Source: CAZSSM01 sp964609385 (GTDB lineage: Bacteria > Planctomycetota > Planctomycetia > Isosphaerales > Isosphaeraceae). From it: a stretch of DNA of 63,020 nt. The position numbers and the translations under genes were made by a program. The DNA lies in contig CAZSSM010000042.1 of assembly GCA_964609385.1 (NCBI GenBank), forward strand, positions 1 through 63,020, written 5' to 3'. How positions within the stretch are numbered: position 1 is the first letter of the stretch; each line of letters starts with the position of its first letter. Below the pieces are notes generated by a model. The model saw only the letters and a program-made list of their open reading frames with translations. It ran no database searches and had not been told where the DNA came from. Shown here piece after piece: positions 35,963 to 45,900 of the stretch.

Positions 35963-36501
35963 ATTCATTAACTCTTCAGATGATGTGAGGTGTAATATCA
36001 CCGGGAAACGTAGCGTTTTCCCAGCGGATGAACGTCTGCAATACCTGATTCGCGTGTGGGGACTGCTGGCGATCCGCTTCACCAGGACGCTGATGGTCAC
36101 CGATGGGGTCTCGCGGCACGACCCGGCCTTATCATCGTGGATCTGTCGATTCCCGTCGAGAACGGAGCTCACATCCCGAGGAGGCTTCCAAGATGGCACC
36201 TCGGCCCGAAGGTACTCGTGATCGGCGTCCGTCAGGGGCGGACCGTGCTGCGCTGAGTGATGGAGCGTGCGTGGGCTTCGTCCTCAAGAGGACGGTAGCG
36301 TCGAACCACTTGCTGGCCATGAATGTCGACCTCGACGACGGTTCATCCACCTCGCCGCCCCGTCAAGGTCCACCCGATCCCGACGCTCGGACCTGGCTGC
36401 GAGGTTGGGGATCGGTGATAATCGATCGCGTTCGCGGCCACTCGGATCTGTCTCGCATCGATCGACCCTCACCCAATCGCGACTCTGGAAGGATGATCCA
36501 C
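35963..36501. other. Intergenic region between divergent genes
   Basis: About 540 bp. An open frame runs in from 36103 in phase with the SnoaL-like gene, but its translation is Arg/Pro/Ser-rich and lacks a ribosome-binding site, so the later start was preferred. No repeats or RNA genes were seen. Confidence 0.4.
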
Positions 36502-37464
36502 ATGCCCGTGTGCCACGGCCTTCGAACCGGACTGTGTCTGGCGTTCCTCCTTGTGGGGACAATCGCCTCGACAGGAGTCATTGCGGCGCCTGGTCAGGGC
36601 GATGACGCTCCATCTCCAAATACCTCGGCCGCCTCCGGAGTCTTGGAAGAGCGCCAAGAAGATCGGAAGGCGATCCGATCAGCGATGCGGTCTTTCGAGA
36701 CGGCCTTCGAGGCGCGGGACGCCAGGGCCCTCGCCGCTCACTGGACCGCCGGGGGCGAGTTGCTGACCGAGTCGGGGGAGCTGGTCCGGGGACGATCCGC
36801 TCTCGAAGCGGGTTTCTCGGCTTTCTTCGCCGAGACACCCGATGTCTCGGCCGAGGTCCGGCCTCGGTCACTCCGATTTCTCTCGACCGAGTCGGCCATC
36901 GAGGAGGGGATCGTCGCGGTACGTCGGAGCCCGACGGAGCCAGAGACCCAGGCCTCCTACAGCGCCCTCTTCGTGCGGGAGGACGGGGACTGGCTCCTGG
37001 CGCAACTGAGCGAATCGCCTGTGGACGCCCTCTCGATCGAAGACCTGGCTTGGCTCGTTGGCGACTGGGAATCCGAGGTCGGCCAGGGGGCCGAGATCCG
37101 GACCACTTACACGTGGGCCCCGAACAAGAAGTTCCTCCAGTCCCGCTTCACGATCAAGGAGCAGGACCTCGAGCTCAGCGGCATACAGATCATTGGGGTC
37201 GACCCGGCCTCCGGGACGATCCACACTTGGACCTTTGAAGCCGACGGCGGCGTCGGTGAGGCCGACTGGTACGAGGACGGAGACCACTGGGTCCTCGAGG
37301 CGGCCGGGACCTTACCCGACGGGAGCACCCTCTACGAGACCAACATCGTGCGACGGATCGACGACGACACGTTCACATGGCAGTCGACCGATCGGATCAT
37401 CAACGACACCGAGATGCCCGATCTCCCCCCCGTCAAGGTCACCCGAGTCAAGCCCGGAGAGTGA
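36502..37464 (+). CDS. Exported SnoaL-like/DUF4440 protein with second beta domain
   Basis: A 320-residue protein has a signal peptide (about 1-28, ending VIAAPG). The first domain (about 48-170; AIRSAMRSFETAFEARDARA, LAAHWTAGGELLTESGELVR) matches the cone-shaped SnoaL/NTF2-like fold of the SgcJ/EcaC group. The second (about 175-318; LAWLVGDWESEVG, TTYTWAPNKKFLQSRF) is a beta-rich domain like DUF1579. Both can bind small ligands, but no enzyme activity can be named. GGAAGG gives good spacing to ATG 36502 but is too close to ATG 36493. The next gene starts 68 bp downstream and may be cotranscribed. Confidence 0.8.
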   Translation: MPVCHGLRTGLCLAFLLVGTIASTGVIAAPGQGDDAPSPNTSAASGVLEERQEDRKAIRSAMRSFETAFEARDARALAAHWTAGGELLTESGELVRGRSALEAGFSAFFAETPDVSAEVRPRSLRFLSTESAIEEGIVAVRRSPTEPETQASYSALFVREDGDWLLAQLSESPVDALSIEDLAWLVGDWESEVGQGAEIRTTYTWAPNKKFLQSRFTIKEQDLELSGIQIIGVDPASGTIHTWTFEADGGVGEADWYEDGDHWVLEAAGTLPDGSTLYETNIVRRIDDDTFTWQSTDRIINDTEMPDLPPVKVTRVKPGE

Positions 37465-37532
37465 GCCTGGCAGGCTCTCCTCAACCTCCTACTTCCCTCC
37501 TCCATTCGCACATCGCAAAGGAGTCGGTTGCT

Positions 37533-38972
37533 ATGCGCCGCAATCTCGTCATGGTCTCGCTATTGATCTTTACATTAGTGATGCCGGACCTTGAAGCCTT
37601 CGCCCAACGTGGTCGGGGCAGCGGTAGTCGCGGAGGCAGCGTGTCGCGTGGTGGCGGTGGGTCACAGCGCGGCGGTGGATTCGGAGGCGGTGTCTCACGC
37701 GGAGGCGGTGGAAAGTCGCGTAACAGCGGCGGGATGTCGCGTGGCGGCAGTCCACAGCGAGGTGGCAGTAGGATGTCGCGTGGCAGCAGTCCGCAGCGAG
37801 GTGGCAGTGGCATGTCGCGTGGCGGTAGCATGCAGCGGGGTGGCAGTGGCGTGTTACGTGGCAGCAACTTGCAGCGAGGTGGCGACGGCGGAGGGTTCGG
37901 TGGTGGGCTCTCGTCGCGCAGCGGATCGCAGCGAGGTGGCAGCCCCGGTGGTGGGCTTTCATCTCGAAGCTCCCAGGGCGGGATGCAGCGCGGCGGCTCT
38001 ATGGGGCCCTATGGGAGAGGTGCAACAGGCGGATCGAGGCCGGGCTTGGGCGCTGGTGGCACAGGGAGGCCCGGCCTGGGAAACAGTGGCGCGGGGGCGA
38101 CCCGTCCGGGCCTCAGTTCGCGAGGGACCGGCGAGGCCGGCATCCGTCCGGGGACAGGAGAGAGCCGGCCAGGCTTGGGTGCTAGGGAAACCGGCGAACA
38201 AGCAAGCCAGTCCGGCGTGCGTCCAGGCGCAGAGGCGACCCGGCCGGGCCTCGGCGCGGGAGAGGTCGGGAGACCCAGAGGCACCGCTGTGGGCCGGACC
38301 GACGGAACCTACCACGTCTCTGACAACGCGCTCTACGCCCAACGAAACTCTGTGGTCGCTGGATCCTACTCCTACACCCCCTTCACCCCGACGATGTACG
38401 CCGGATATGCAAATGCTTGGCAACCGACCAACACGACGGCCTCCTCGCTTTACATCAACCCGGGGTACGGCGCCCTCGCTTCGATGCTCGGGATGGCGAC
38501 CCAGCCCGCACCCTACAACTACGGCGGTAACGTCGTCGCTCAGTCCAACGCCGTCTATGTCAATGGCGACCTGGCAGGCACCCCCCAGGATTACGCCGCG
38601 GAGGCCTCGCAGATCGCCGCTTCAGGGGACATCGAGCCCGCGCAAAACGACCAGTGGCAGCCGATCGGCGTCTTCGCCATGGTCGTCGACGAGCAGGCAC
38701 AACCCAACGACTTCTTCCAGCTCGCCGTGAACGCCCAGGGGACGATCCGGGGCAACTACTTCAACGAATCGACGAACGAGGCGACCTCGCTCTCCGGCTC
38801 GGTCGACCTGAAGACACAGCGGGCAGCCTGGACCATCGGCGGCGACGAGACGCCCGTTTACGAGGTAGGCATCGCCAACCTCACCGGCAACGAGGCGACG
38901 ATGCTGGTCCATACCCCCGACGGCTCGCAGCGGCAATTCACCCTGATCCGCTTGCCCGACCCCGGGCAATGA
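37533..38972 (+). CDS. Exported Gly/Arg/Ser-rich protein with C-terminal domain
   Basis: A 479-residue protein has a signal peptide (residues 1-24, ending EAFAQ). Residues about 25-260 are low complexity, dominated by SRGG, QRGG and RPGLG units. Residues about 270-365 are Tyr/Asn/Ala-rich (SYTPFTPTMYAGYAN). The last 110 residues look like a folded beta domain (WQPIGVFAMVVDEQAQPNDF and on to GSQRQFTLIRLPD). The basic repetitive part would suit binding of nucleic acid or anionic polymers at the cell surface, but this is inference. AAAGGAG precedes ATG 37533 with good spacing. Confidence 0.8.
   Translation: MRRNLVMVSLLIFTLVMPDLEAFAQRGRGSGSRGGSVSRGGGGSQRGGGFGGGVSRGGGGKSRNSGGMSRGGSPQRGGSRMSRGSSPQRGGSGMSRGGSMQRGGSGVLRGSNLQRGGDGGGFGGGLSSRSGSQRGGSPGGGLSSRSSQGGMQRGGSMGPYGRGATGGSRPGLGAGGTGRPGLGNSGAGATRPGLSSRGTGEAGIRPGTGESRPGLGARETGEQASQSGVRPGAEATRPGLGAGEVGRPRGTAVGRTDGTYHVSDNALYAQRNSVVAGSYSYTPFTPTMYAGYANAWQPTNTTASSLYINPGYGALASMLGMATQPAPYNYGGNVVAQSNAVYVNGDLAGTPQDYAAEASQIAASGDIEPAQNDQWQPIGVFAMVVDEQAQPNDFFQLAVNAQGTIRGNYFNESTNEATSLSGSVDLKTQRAAWTIGGDETPVYEVGIANLTGNEATMLVHTPDGSQRQFTLIRLPDPGQ
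37732..37887 (+). repeat. 39-bp coding tandem repeat, four units
   Basis: Inside the Gly/Arg-rich gene, four successive 13-codon units encode MSRGGSPQRGGSR, MSRGSSPQRGGSG, MSRGGSMQRGGSG and VLRGSNLQRGGDG. Similar shorter units flank them. Unit borders are approximate. Such repeats commonly vary in number between strains. Confidence 0.75.
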
Positions 38973-39379
38973 GGACAGGCCAACCAAACAATCGGCGCAG
39001 ACTTGAACCGGGCGAACCTTCAGTGGATCTGCGGAAACATTTAGACATAACAAGATGTCACGATCCGGATCTTAGCTGAGGAACTCCGGGCGACCCGATC
39101 ACTCGGGCAGAAAGACACCGAGGGGCAATCCGCGTCAATCTCCCCGACCAGGGACGAGACAGCGCGGGTTCGTCCCAGTTTCGTCTCCCTTCACGTTGAG
39201 AGGGCTCTCGTCGTACTAGGTCGAGCCATCTGAGAATCCGCATGAATGCGGGCGGCATCCGAGTGGATTGGCGGGGCATCGCGTCTTTTGTTAAATTTTC
39301 CTTCATCAGCGTCTCGGTTGTTCTCACAATCACTCGACGCTCCCGCCTTCTGACTCGGTTGTTTCTTCGAGGTGGTTCC
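38973..39379. other. Intergenic region
   Basis: About 400 bp. A frame open from 39242 runs into the next gene but has no signal-like start and poor composition, so it was not used. No other feature was seen. Confidence 0.4.
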
Positions 39380-41374
39380 ATGGAAGAACGGTGTTGGGGA
39401 CCGCTCCGGTCTCTCGCGATCGTCGCGATCTCCTTGCTGCTTCCGGTCGTCGTTGTTGGGTCGGTCGGAGCGTCGGAGGCGGTTGGAGATCAGGGGAGCG
39501 CGTTGGCCCGGTTCGAGGAGGAGGTCAAGCCGATCCTCGAGTCGCGTTGCCTGAAATGTCACGGTCGAGGGAAGTATCGGGGCGGATTCTCGATCGAGAC
39601 CCGCGAGGCCTTGTTGGCGGGCGGCGAGTTCGGTCCGGCCGTGGTCGTCGGTCAGAGCGACCTCAGCGACTTGATCGATCGTGTCGAGTCGGACGAGGAG
39701 GGCTACCGGATGCCCGACGACGGCGAGCGGCTGAGCGCCTCGGAGGTCGCTGCGCTCCGGCGTTGGGTCGACGATGGCCTCTACTGGCCCGAAGGCTTCA
39801 GCTTCGGGTTTCGCCGTGCACCGTTGGCGCCTCGGACCCCCGATGTGCCAGAGGCCACGCCCGGATTAACGTCGGATAACCCGATCGATCGGTTCGTCGC
39901 CCACTATTGGGCCGAGCAGGGCTTTGAGATCGCGTGGACACCCGTATCCGACCGGACTTTCGCACGACGGGCCTCGCTCGATCTCGTTGGGCTGCTCCCC
40001 GACCTCGAGCAGCTCGAGGTGTTTGAGGGCCAGTCCGATCCCGAGAAGCGGACGCGGTACGTCGAACGGTTGCTCGCCGATCGTCGAGGTTACGCCGACC
40101 ACTGGTTGACCTTCTGGAACGATCTGCTCCGCAACGCCTACCGGGGGACCGGGTTCATCGACGACGGCCGCGACACGATCACAACGTGGCTCTACCGGGC
40201 ACTCTATGAGAACGTGCCCTATGACCGATTCGTTCACGAATTGATTCGGCCGGTCCCCGGGTCAAAAGGGTTCACCAAGGGGATCGTCTGGCGTGGGGTG
40301 GTCAACGCGAGCCAGGCTCCGCCGGTCCAAGCCGCGCAGAACGTTTCGCAGGTCTTCCTGGGCACGAACCTCAAGTGTGCCAGTTGCCACGACAGCTTCG
40401 TGAACCATTGGAAGTTGGACGACGCCTACGGCTTGGCGTCGGTTTTCGCCGAGGCGCCGCTCGAGATCAACCGTTGCGATGTGCCGACGGGTCGGATCTC
40501 GGAGGTCCGGTTCATCTATAAAGACTTGGGGGTGATCGAGGCCGATGTTCCTCGCAAACGACGCTTGGAACAGTTGGCCGACCTGATGGTGAGCCCCGAG
40601 AACGGACGATTGACGCGGACGATCGTCAACAGGCTCTGGGAGCGTTTGATGGGACGTGGGATCGTCGAGCCACTGGACGACCTCGATCAGGAGCCCTGGT
40701 CGGGAGACCTGCTCGACTGGCTGGCCAGCGACCTGGTCGCGCACGGCTACGACCTCAAGCGGACCCTCCGCCTGATCGGCTCATCGCAGGTCTATCAGCA
40801 GCCTTCGGTCGGATCGACCAACGAGGATGAGGCGTATCGGTTCCGAGGCCCACACCCAAGACGGATGAACGCGGAGCAGTTCCTCGACGCCTTCGCGACC
40901 ATCACCGGCGTCTGGCCCGAACCGGAGCCGGCGGCGCGGAAGGTAGACGGTCGCGGTCAAGGCGGACAACTCCAAGTTATTCCGGATGTGATCGGCGAAC
41001 CCGAGTCCTCTGTTCCGATCCGCGCCTCGTTGCGGTTCAACGACCCATTGGCCTCAGCCCTGGGACGCCCGAACCGCGAGCAGGTCGTCACCCGGCGCGA
41101 CTCCATTGCCTCGATGATCCAGGCCCTGGAGCTGACCAACGGCGAACAGTTCGGCCAGATGCTCCGCAAAGGAGCGGAACGGTTGCACGCCGAGGCCAAC
41201 GACGATTCCGACGCGACCATCGACCTGATCTTCGGACGGGCCCTAGGTCGGCGTCCCAACGCCTCCGAGCAGGCCGTCGCCGTCGAACTGGTCGGCGATC
41301 CGCCAACCCAACAGGGAATCGAGGATTTACTCTGGACCGTCCTGATGCTCCCCGAGTTCCAGATCATCGACTGA
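39380..41374 (+). CDS. Planctomycete cytochrome-c/DUF1549/DUF1553 protein
   Basis: A 664-residue exported protein of the type abundant in planctomycetes. After a signal peptide (about 1-32), a cytochrome-c-like segment has the heme motif CLKCHG (Cys57, Cys60, His61) and YRMPDDGERLSASEVAALRR. DUF1549 (PSCyt2) follows (about 165-370, DRTFARRASLDLVGLLPDLE), including a second CxxCH (NLKCASCHD), then DUF1553 (PSD1; about 400-655, NGRLTRTIVNRLWERLMGRG). Family members are thought to be periplasmic redox proteins linked to polysaccharide or sulfated-compound use; their activity is not established. GAGGTGG precedes ATG 39380. Its DUF1501 partner starts 51 bp downstream. Confidence 0.93.
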   Translation: MEERCWGPLRSLAIVAISLLLPVVVVGSVGASEAVGDQGSALARFEEEVKPILESRCLKCHGRGKYRGGFSIETREALLAGGEFGPAVVVGQSDLSDLIDRVESDEEGYRMPDDGERLSASEVAALRRWVDDGLYWPEGFSFGFRRAPLAPRTPDVPEATPGLTSDNPIDRFVAHYWAEQGFEIAWTPVSDRTFARRASLDLVGLLPDLEQLEVFEGQSDPEKRTRYVERLLADRRGYADHWLTFWNDLLRNAYRGTGFIDDGRDTITTWLYRALYENVPYDRFVHELIRPVPGSKGFTKGIVWRGVVNASQAPPVQAAQNVSQVFLGTNLKCASCHDSFVNHWKLDDAYGLASVFAEAPLEINRCDVPTGRISEVRFIYKDLGVIEADVPRKRRLEQLADLMVSPENGRLTRTIVNRLWERLMGRGIVEPLDDLDQEPWSGDLLDWLASDLVAHGYDLKRTLRLIGSSQVYQQPSVGSTNEDEAYRFRGPHPRRMNAEQFLDAFATITGVWPEPEPAARKVDGRGQGGQLQVIPDVIGEPESSVPIRASLRFNDPLASALGRPNREQVVTRRDSIASMIQALELTNGEQFGQMLRKGAERLHAEANDDSDATIDLIFGRALGRRPNASEQAVAVELVGDPPTQQGIEDLLWTVLMLPEFQIID

Positions 41375-41425
41375 GCAAGATTCCCACAAACGAAATACAG
41401 CATTTGTCTTTATCAGGAGCTATCG

Positions 41426-42865
41426 ATGAAGCCTGAACGTTCCCGTCGTGAATTTCTGAAAACGACCGGCGCGGCGACCCTAGCCGGATTGACCTTGACT
41501 CCGCGTCCGTTGCGGGCTGCGCCCGATCTAGACAACGAGATTGGCCCGGCGCGAGCCGACGCGGTGATCGTGCTCTGGATGGGCGGCGGCATGGCCCACG
41601 CCGAGACGTTCGATCCCAAGCGTTACACGCCCTTCGAGACCGGGATGGCCTCCGAGGCGGTCGAGAGCACTTTCCCAGCGATCCCGACCGCCGTCGACGG
41701 CCTGGAGATCACCGCTGGTCTGGAGCAGATCGCTTCAGTCCTGGACCGCGGGACGCTGATCCGGACCCACGTCGCCGCCGATCTGGGCCACATCCTGCAC
41801 TCGAGGCACCAGTATCACTGGCATACCGGCTACGAGCCGCCGGTCAGCGTGGCCGCCCCACATCTGGGATCCTGGATCGCGCACGCCTTGGGCCCGAGGA
41901 ACCCGGCGGTCCCCGCGTATATCGACATCGGTCAGCGCTACGAAGGCAATGGCGAGGCCGAGGAACTCAAGGCATTCCAGACCGCCGGCGTTCTAGGCTC
42001 GGAGTTCAGCCCGTTCCGCGTGCCCAACCCGACCGATGCCGTCGCCAGCGTCCAGCCACCGTCGGGGATGTCGCGCCGGCGGTTCCGCAACCGGACCCGC
42101 GCGTATCGTCGGCTGCTCGAGGCCAGCCCAATCGAACGGCACGGCTCCGAGTCTCAGCGGGAATCACTCCTCCGCGCGCTCGAGAACGCCGACCGACTCC
42201 TCAACTCGGAGGCCGCTCAGGCGTTCGACCTGACCGCCGAGCCCGAGGAGAGCTATCGGACCTACGACACCGGACGGTTCGGGCGCGGCTGCCTCTTGGC
42301 GCGTCGGCTGGTCGAACAAGGCGCCCGCTATGTCGAGGTGACGACCGAATACATCCCGTTTTTAAATTGGGATACACACGACAACGGACACACACGTCTC
42401 GTTGAGATGAAGCAACAGATCGATGCGCCGATCGCGCGATTGGTCCTCGATCTCAAACAGCGCGGGCTGCTCGATCGGACCTTGGTCGTACTGGCCAGCG
42501 AGTTCAGCCGCTCGGTACTGGTCGAGGGCAAGGTGGACAATAAGGTCCGCGACCAGGTCACGGTGCCCCCGGTGATCGAGACGACGAAGCATTATGGGCA
42601 CCACCGCCATTTCACCGGCGCCGGCTCTGTCCTGCTCTTCGGCGGCGGCGTCCGGAAGGGCTACGTCCACGGCCGAACATCGATGGAGAAGCCCTACACG
42701 ACAATCGAGGATCCGGTGACCATCTCCGACCTGCACGCGACGATCGGTTCGCTGCTCGGGATCTCCCCGCGCTACGGGATCATTACCGAGGAGCGTCCGT
42801 TCTACATCACCAAAGACGGACTGGGCCGACCCGTCGACGCATTGCTGGAGACGAAGTCGGCCTGA
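41426..42865 (+). CDS. DUF1501 protein with Tat signal
   Basis: A 479-residue protein has a twin-arginine export signal (RSRREFLKTTGAATLAGLTL, residues 5-24), so it is probably exported folded, with a cofactor or metal. The body belongs to DUF1501, a sulfatase/alkaline-phosphatase-like fold common in planctomycetes, seen in AVIVLWMGGGMAHAETFDPK and in the region HYGHHRHFTGAGSVLLFGGG. The pair with the upstream DUF1549/DUF1553 gene is the standard planctomycete arrangement, so the two likely act together. CAGGAG lies 7 nt before ATG 41426. A hairpin follows the gene. Confidence 0.92.
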   Translation: MKPERSRREFLKTTGAATLAGLTLTPRPLRAAPDLDNEIGPARADAVIVLWMGGGMAHAETFDPKRYTPFETGMASEAVESTFPAIPTAVDGLEITAGLEQIASVLDRGTLIRTHVAADLGHILHSRHQYHWHTGYEPPVSVAAPHLGSWIAHALGPRNPAVPAYIDIGQRYEGNGEAEELKAFQTAGVLGSEFSPFRVPNPTDAVASVQPPSGMSRRRFRNRTRAYRRLLEASPIERHGSESQRESLLRALENADRLLNSEAAQAFDLTAEPEESYRTYDTGRFGRGCLLARRLVEQGARYVEVTTEYIPFLNWDTHDNGHTRLVEMKQQIDAPIARLVLDLKQRGLLDRTLVVLASEFSRSVLVEGKVDNKVRDQVTVPPVIETTKHYGHHRHFTGAGSVLLFGGGVRKGYVHGRTSMEKPYTTIEDPVTISDLHATIGSLLGISPRYGIITEERPFYITKDGLGRPVDALLETKSA

Positions 42866-42897
42866 GATCGCATCAACCTCCTGATATCCTCTCTCGC

Positions 42898-42930
42898 CTC
42901 GCTGCGATCGGCAAACGGGACCGCAGCGAG
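42898..42930. terminator. Hairpin after the DUF1501 gene
   Basis: CTCGCTGCG (42898-42906) and CGCAGCGAG (42922-42930) form a perfect 9-bp stem, 32 nt after the plus-strand stop codon. No T run follows. Confidence 0.5.
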
Positions 42931-42938
42931 ATCCATCG

Positions 42939-42964
42939 ATCGAGGGTTATCGTCAACCCTCGAT
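42939..42964. terminator. Hairpin at the end of the giant minus-strand gene
   Basis: ATCGAGGGTT (42939-42948) and AACCCTCGAT (42955-42964) form a perfect 10-bp stem with a 6-nt loop. One arm overlaps the last codons of the beta-helix/RTX gene, so it probably ends that transcript. Together with the preceding hairpin it separates two convergent genes. Confidence 0.5.
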
Positions 42965-45900
42965 GTCGATCAGGGTGAACTCGTCGCGGTCCTCGGGATC
43001 TTCGGTGCTGAAGACGTCGAACCCGGACCCGCCGTCGATCGTGCCGCGCAAAACCACACCCGACTCGGCGGTGATCGTGTCGTCACCACCCAGGGCCAGG
43101 AGCAGGACCGCATCGAAGGCGTCCTCGCCGACGATCCGATCCACTTCCAAGACCTCAACCGAATCGTCGGCCAGGACGCGACCCCGTCGGAAGACCGTCA
43201 GGTCGCCGCCCGGGTTGGTGGCCAGCTCATGGAGCTGACCTTCGGCCTCGCTCCCCGTGGCCTGGAAGACGTCGGCGCCCGCACCTCCATCGAGAGAGTC
43301 CGAGCCGTTGCCGCCATCGAGGGTGTCGTCACCAGCTTCGCCAAAGAGTTGGTCGAACCCGGCGTTGCCCAAGAGGAGGTCGTCGGCGTTGCCGCCTTGC
43401 AGGGTATCGGCTTCGCCACCGCCACGCAGGGTGTCCGAGCCGTTGCCGCCTCGGAGGGTGTCCGAACCAGTTTGACCCCGAAGGTCGTCCGCCCCGGCGT
43501 TGCCGTCGAGACGGTCATCACCGGCTCCACCGTAGCCAACGTCGGCGCCGGCGCCCCCGAAGAGCGAGTCGGAACCCTGGCCGCCGCGGAGCAGGTCGTC
43601 GCCGTCATCCCCAAAGACTTGGTCGTCTCCGGTGTTCCCTTCAAGGCGATCTTGACCTGAGCCGCCCGAGAGAACGTCGTCGCCGGAGTGACCGCGGACC
43701 TGGTCGTTCCCGAGACCGCCGAGGAAGGTGTCGTCGCCGGGACCGAGGTCAACCACCAGATCGATGGCCCCCAGACCCGATGCGTCCAACACATCGGAAC
43801 CCGTACCTAAAGCGACCACGATCTGACCGGTGACCTCGAAGCTACCCAACTCCTCGCCGTCGCGCACGACGGTCACCTCGGGCTGGGCCTCAGTTCCGCC
43901 GACCAGCTCGATCTGGACGTCTCCGACGGCCAGGCTGGGCACGATCAGGTCCCCTTCGAGGCTCAGTCGGGGGGTCGTGTCGAAATCGGGGTCCAGTTCG
44001 ACAGCGCCGATGTCGGACCGGGCCAGACCATCGAGGTTGCCGTCGAGCGGGACGAACCGCCCGCGCTGGTCGGTGATCCGCCCGACAATCTGGTCGACCG
44101 CATCGATGAGCGGACTACCCGTCAAAGGAAGGTGCGTGGGGCTGAATCCGCCGTTATCGGCCAGTGGTGCCAGGCGCGGGTCGATCGGCAACGCGTCGGT
44201 CCCGACCAAGTTGCCGTCGACGCCATTGACCAAGCCCTCGGCCCCCTGGCCGTTGCCGACGAGATTGAACTGTGACCCGGGCTCGAGGGCGCCCAGGATA
44301 TCGGGGCTGTTCGAGGCCGTGTTGCTGGCGACCACGCTGTTGTCGACCTGGCTCGTACTCTCCTCGGTCAGGAGGAGTCCACCACCGTCGCTGGTCGCAA
44401 CGTTGCCCACCACGGTGGTATGGCTCGCCGTTACACGACCGGCGTTGAAGATGCCGCCGCCCTCAACAGCCGAGTTACCCGAGACGGTCGAATTCACCAT
44501 CGCCAGGATCGCGGTTTGGGACGACACATCGTCGAACTCGGAGTTGTAAATCCCGCCGCCGCTGCTCGCAGTGCGATTGCCCGAGACGGTTGAGCCGGTC
44601 AACGTCAACGTGGTCTGGTTGAAGATCCCGCCGCCGTTATTGCCGGCGGAGTTGCCCGAGACGATGGTATTGAACAGAGTTGCCGAATCGCCGTCGATCA
44701 GGAGACCGCCACCGGACCCTTCGCCATCGCTGTCGGAGTCGGCGACGTTCTCTGTGATCGTGACGTTGGTCAGGGTTAGAGAGCCGTAGCCGTTATCGAT
44801 CCCGCCGCCGTCGCGGACAGCCTCATTCCCAATGACCGTTGTGTTGACGAGGGCCAAGGTCCCGCGATTGTCGATCCCGCCGCCATCGCGGCCGGACGCG
44901 TTATCGCTCACCGTCGAGTCGGACAGGGTCATCGTCCCTAGGAAGTTGAAGAGTCCACCACCGAATCCGCCGAATGTGCTCTCGATGCCGATCCCCACAT
45001 CGTTGCCTTCGACGGTCAGATTGCTCAGGGTCATCGTTCCCCGGTAATTACTGATTCCGCCACCGAACCCTCCCACAACGTTGCCGGTGACCCGGCTGCC
45101 GGTCATCGACATGAGGTCTCGGTTCTGGATTCCGCCGCCCTGGATCTCCGCCGTGTTCCCCTCGACGAGAACATCGTTCAGGACAGCCGTTCCCTCGTTT
45201 TCGATCCCGCCACCGCTCTCGACTGCAGTGTTGCCCGCGATCGTCGAGCCGCTCAGGTCGAGCTGAGCACCCTCCGCGTTCGCGATGCCGCCGCCGCTGA
45301 CGCCAGCGGTGTTGGACTCGACGATCACTCTGGTCAGCGTCAATGACGCTTCGTTGAAGATCCCTCCACCCTTGTTTCCAGCGGTATTGTCGGTGACGGA
45401 AGTGCCGGTCAAGCTTACTTGACTACCATCGCTGAAGAACCGTTGAACGAAGATTCCCCCGCCATCACTGGTGGCCGTGTTGTTGTTGAGCGTCGAATCG
45501 AGCAATTCGACTTGGCCCTCAAGGGCCGCGATGCCGCCGCCGCTGCGGTCCGCGAAGTTATTGGAGACGATCGTGTCGACCAACGTCAACGGACCGAAGG
45601 CATCTCCAGTCATCTCGAGAAATGCGTTTATCCCTCCCCCATCTAGTCCGGCCTCGTTCGCGGTAATCATCGATCCGGTCAGGGTGGTCAAACCGTTCGT
45701 GAATATTCCGCCACCGAAGAGGCTCGCGAAGTTGTCCATGATGTTGGCATCGGTCAGTGCCATGGAGCCAAAATTGCTGATTCCGCCACCAACATTGGCG
45801 GTGTTCTCGGCAATGGTCACGTCGGTCAGAGTCAAGGTTCCGGATCGGTTGTCGATACCGCCGCCATCGCCGCTGGCGGAATTACCCTCGACGGTCGTGT

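Noticed and set aside
36103..36501. N-terminal extension of the SnoaL-like gene
   Set aside because: The added residues are Arg/Pro/Ser-rich and would bury a good signal peptide; a well-spaced GGAAGG supports ATG 36502.
37732..37887. Regular 39-bp repeats considered as a CRISPR array
   Set aside because: They are in frame, encode repeated SRGG/QRGG peptides and have no spacers.
37591..38730. A 379-codon frame overlapping the Gly/Arg-rich gene
   Set aside because: It is an alternative frame of a repetitive GC-rich gene, with no start signal and unnatural Ala/Arg/Pro composition.
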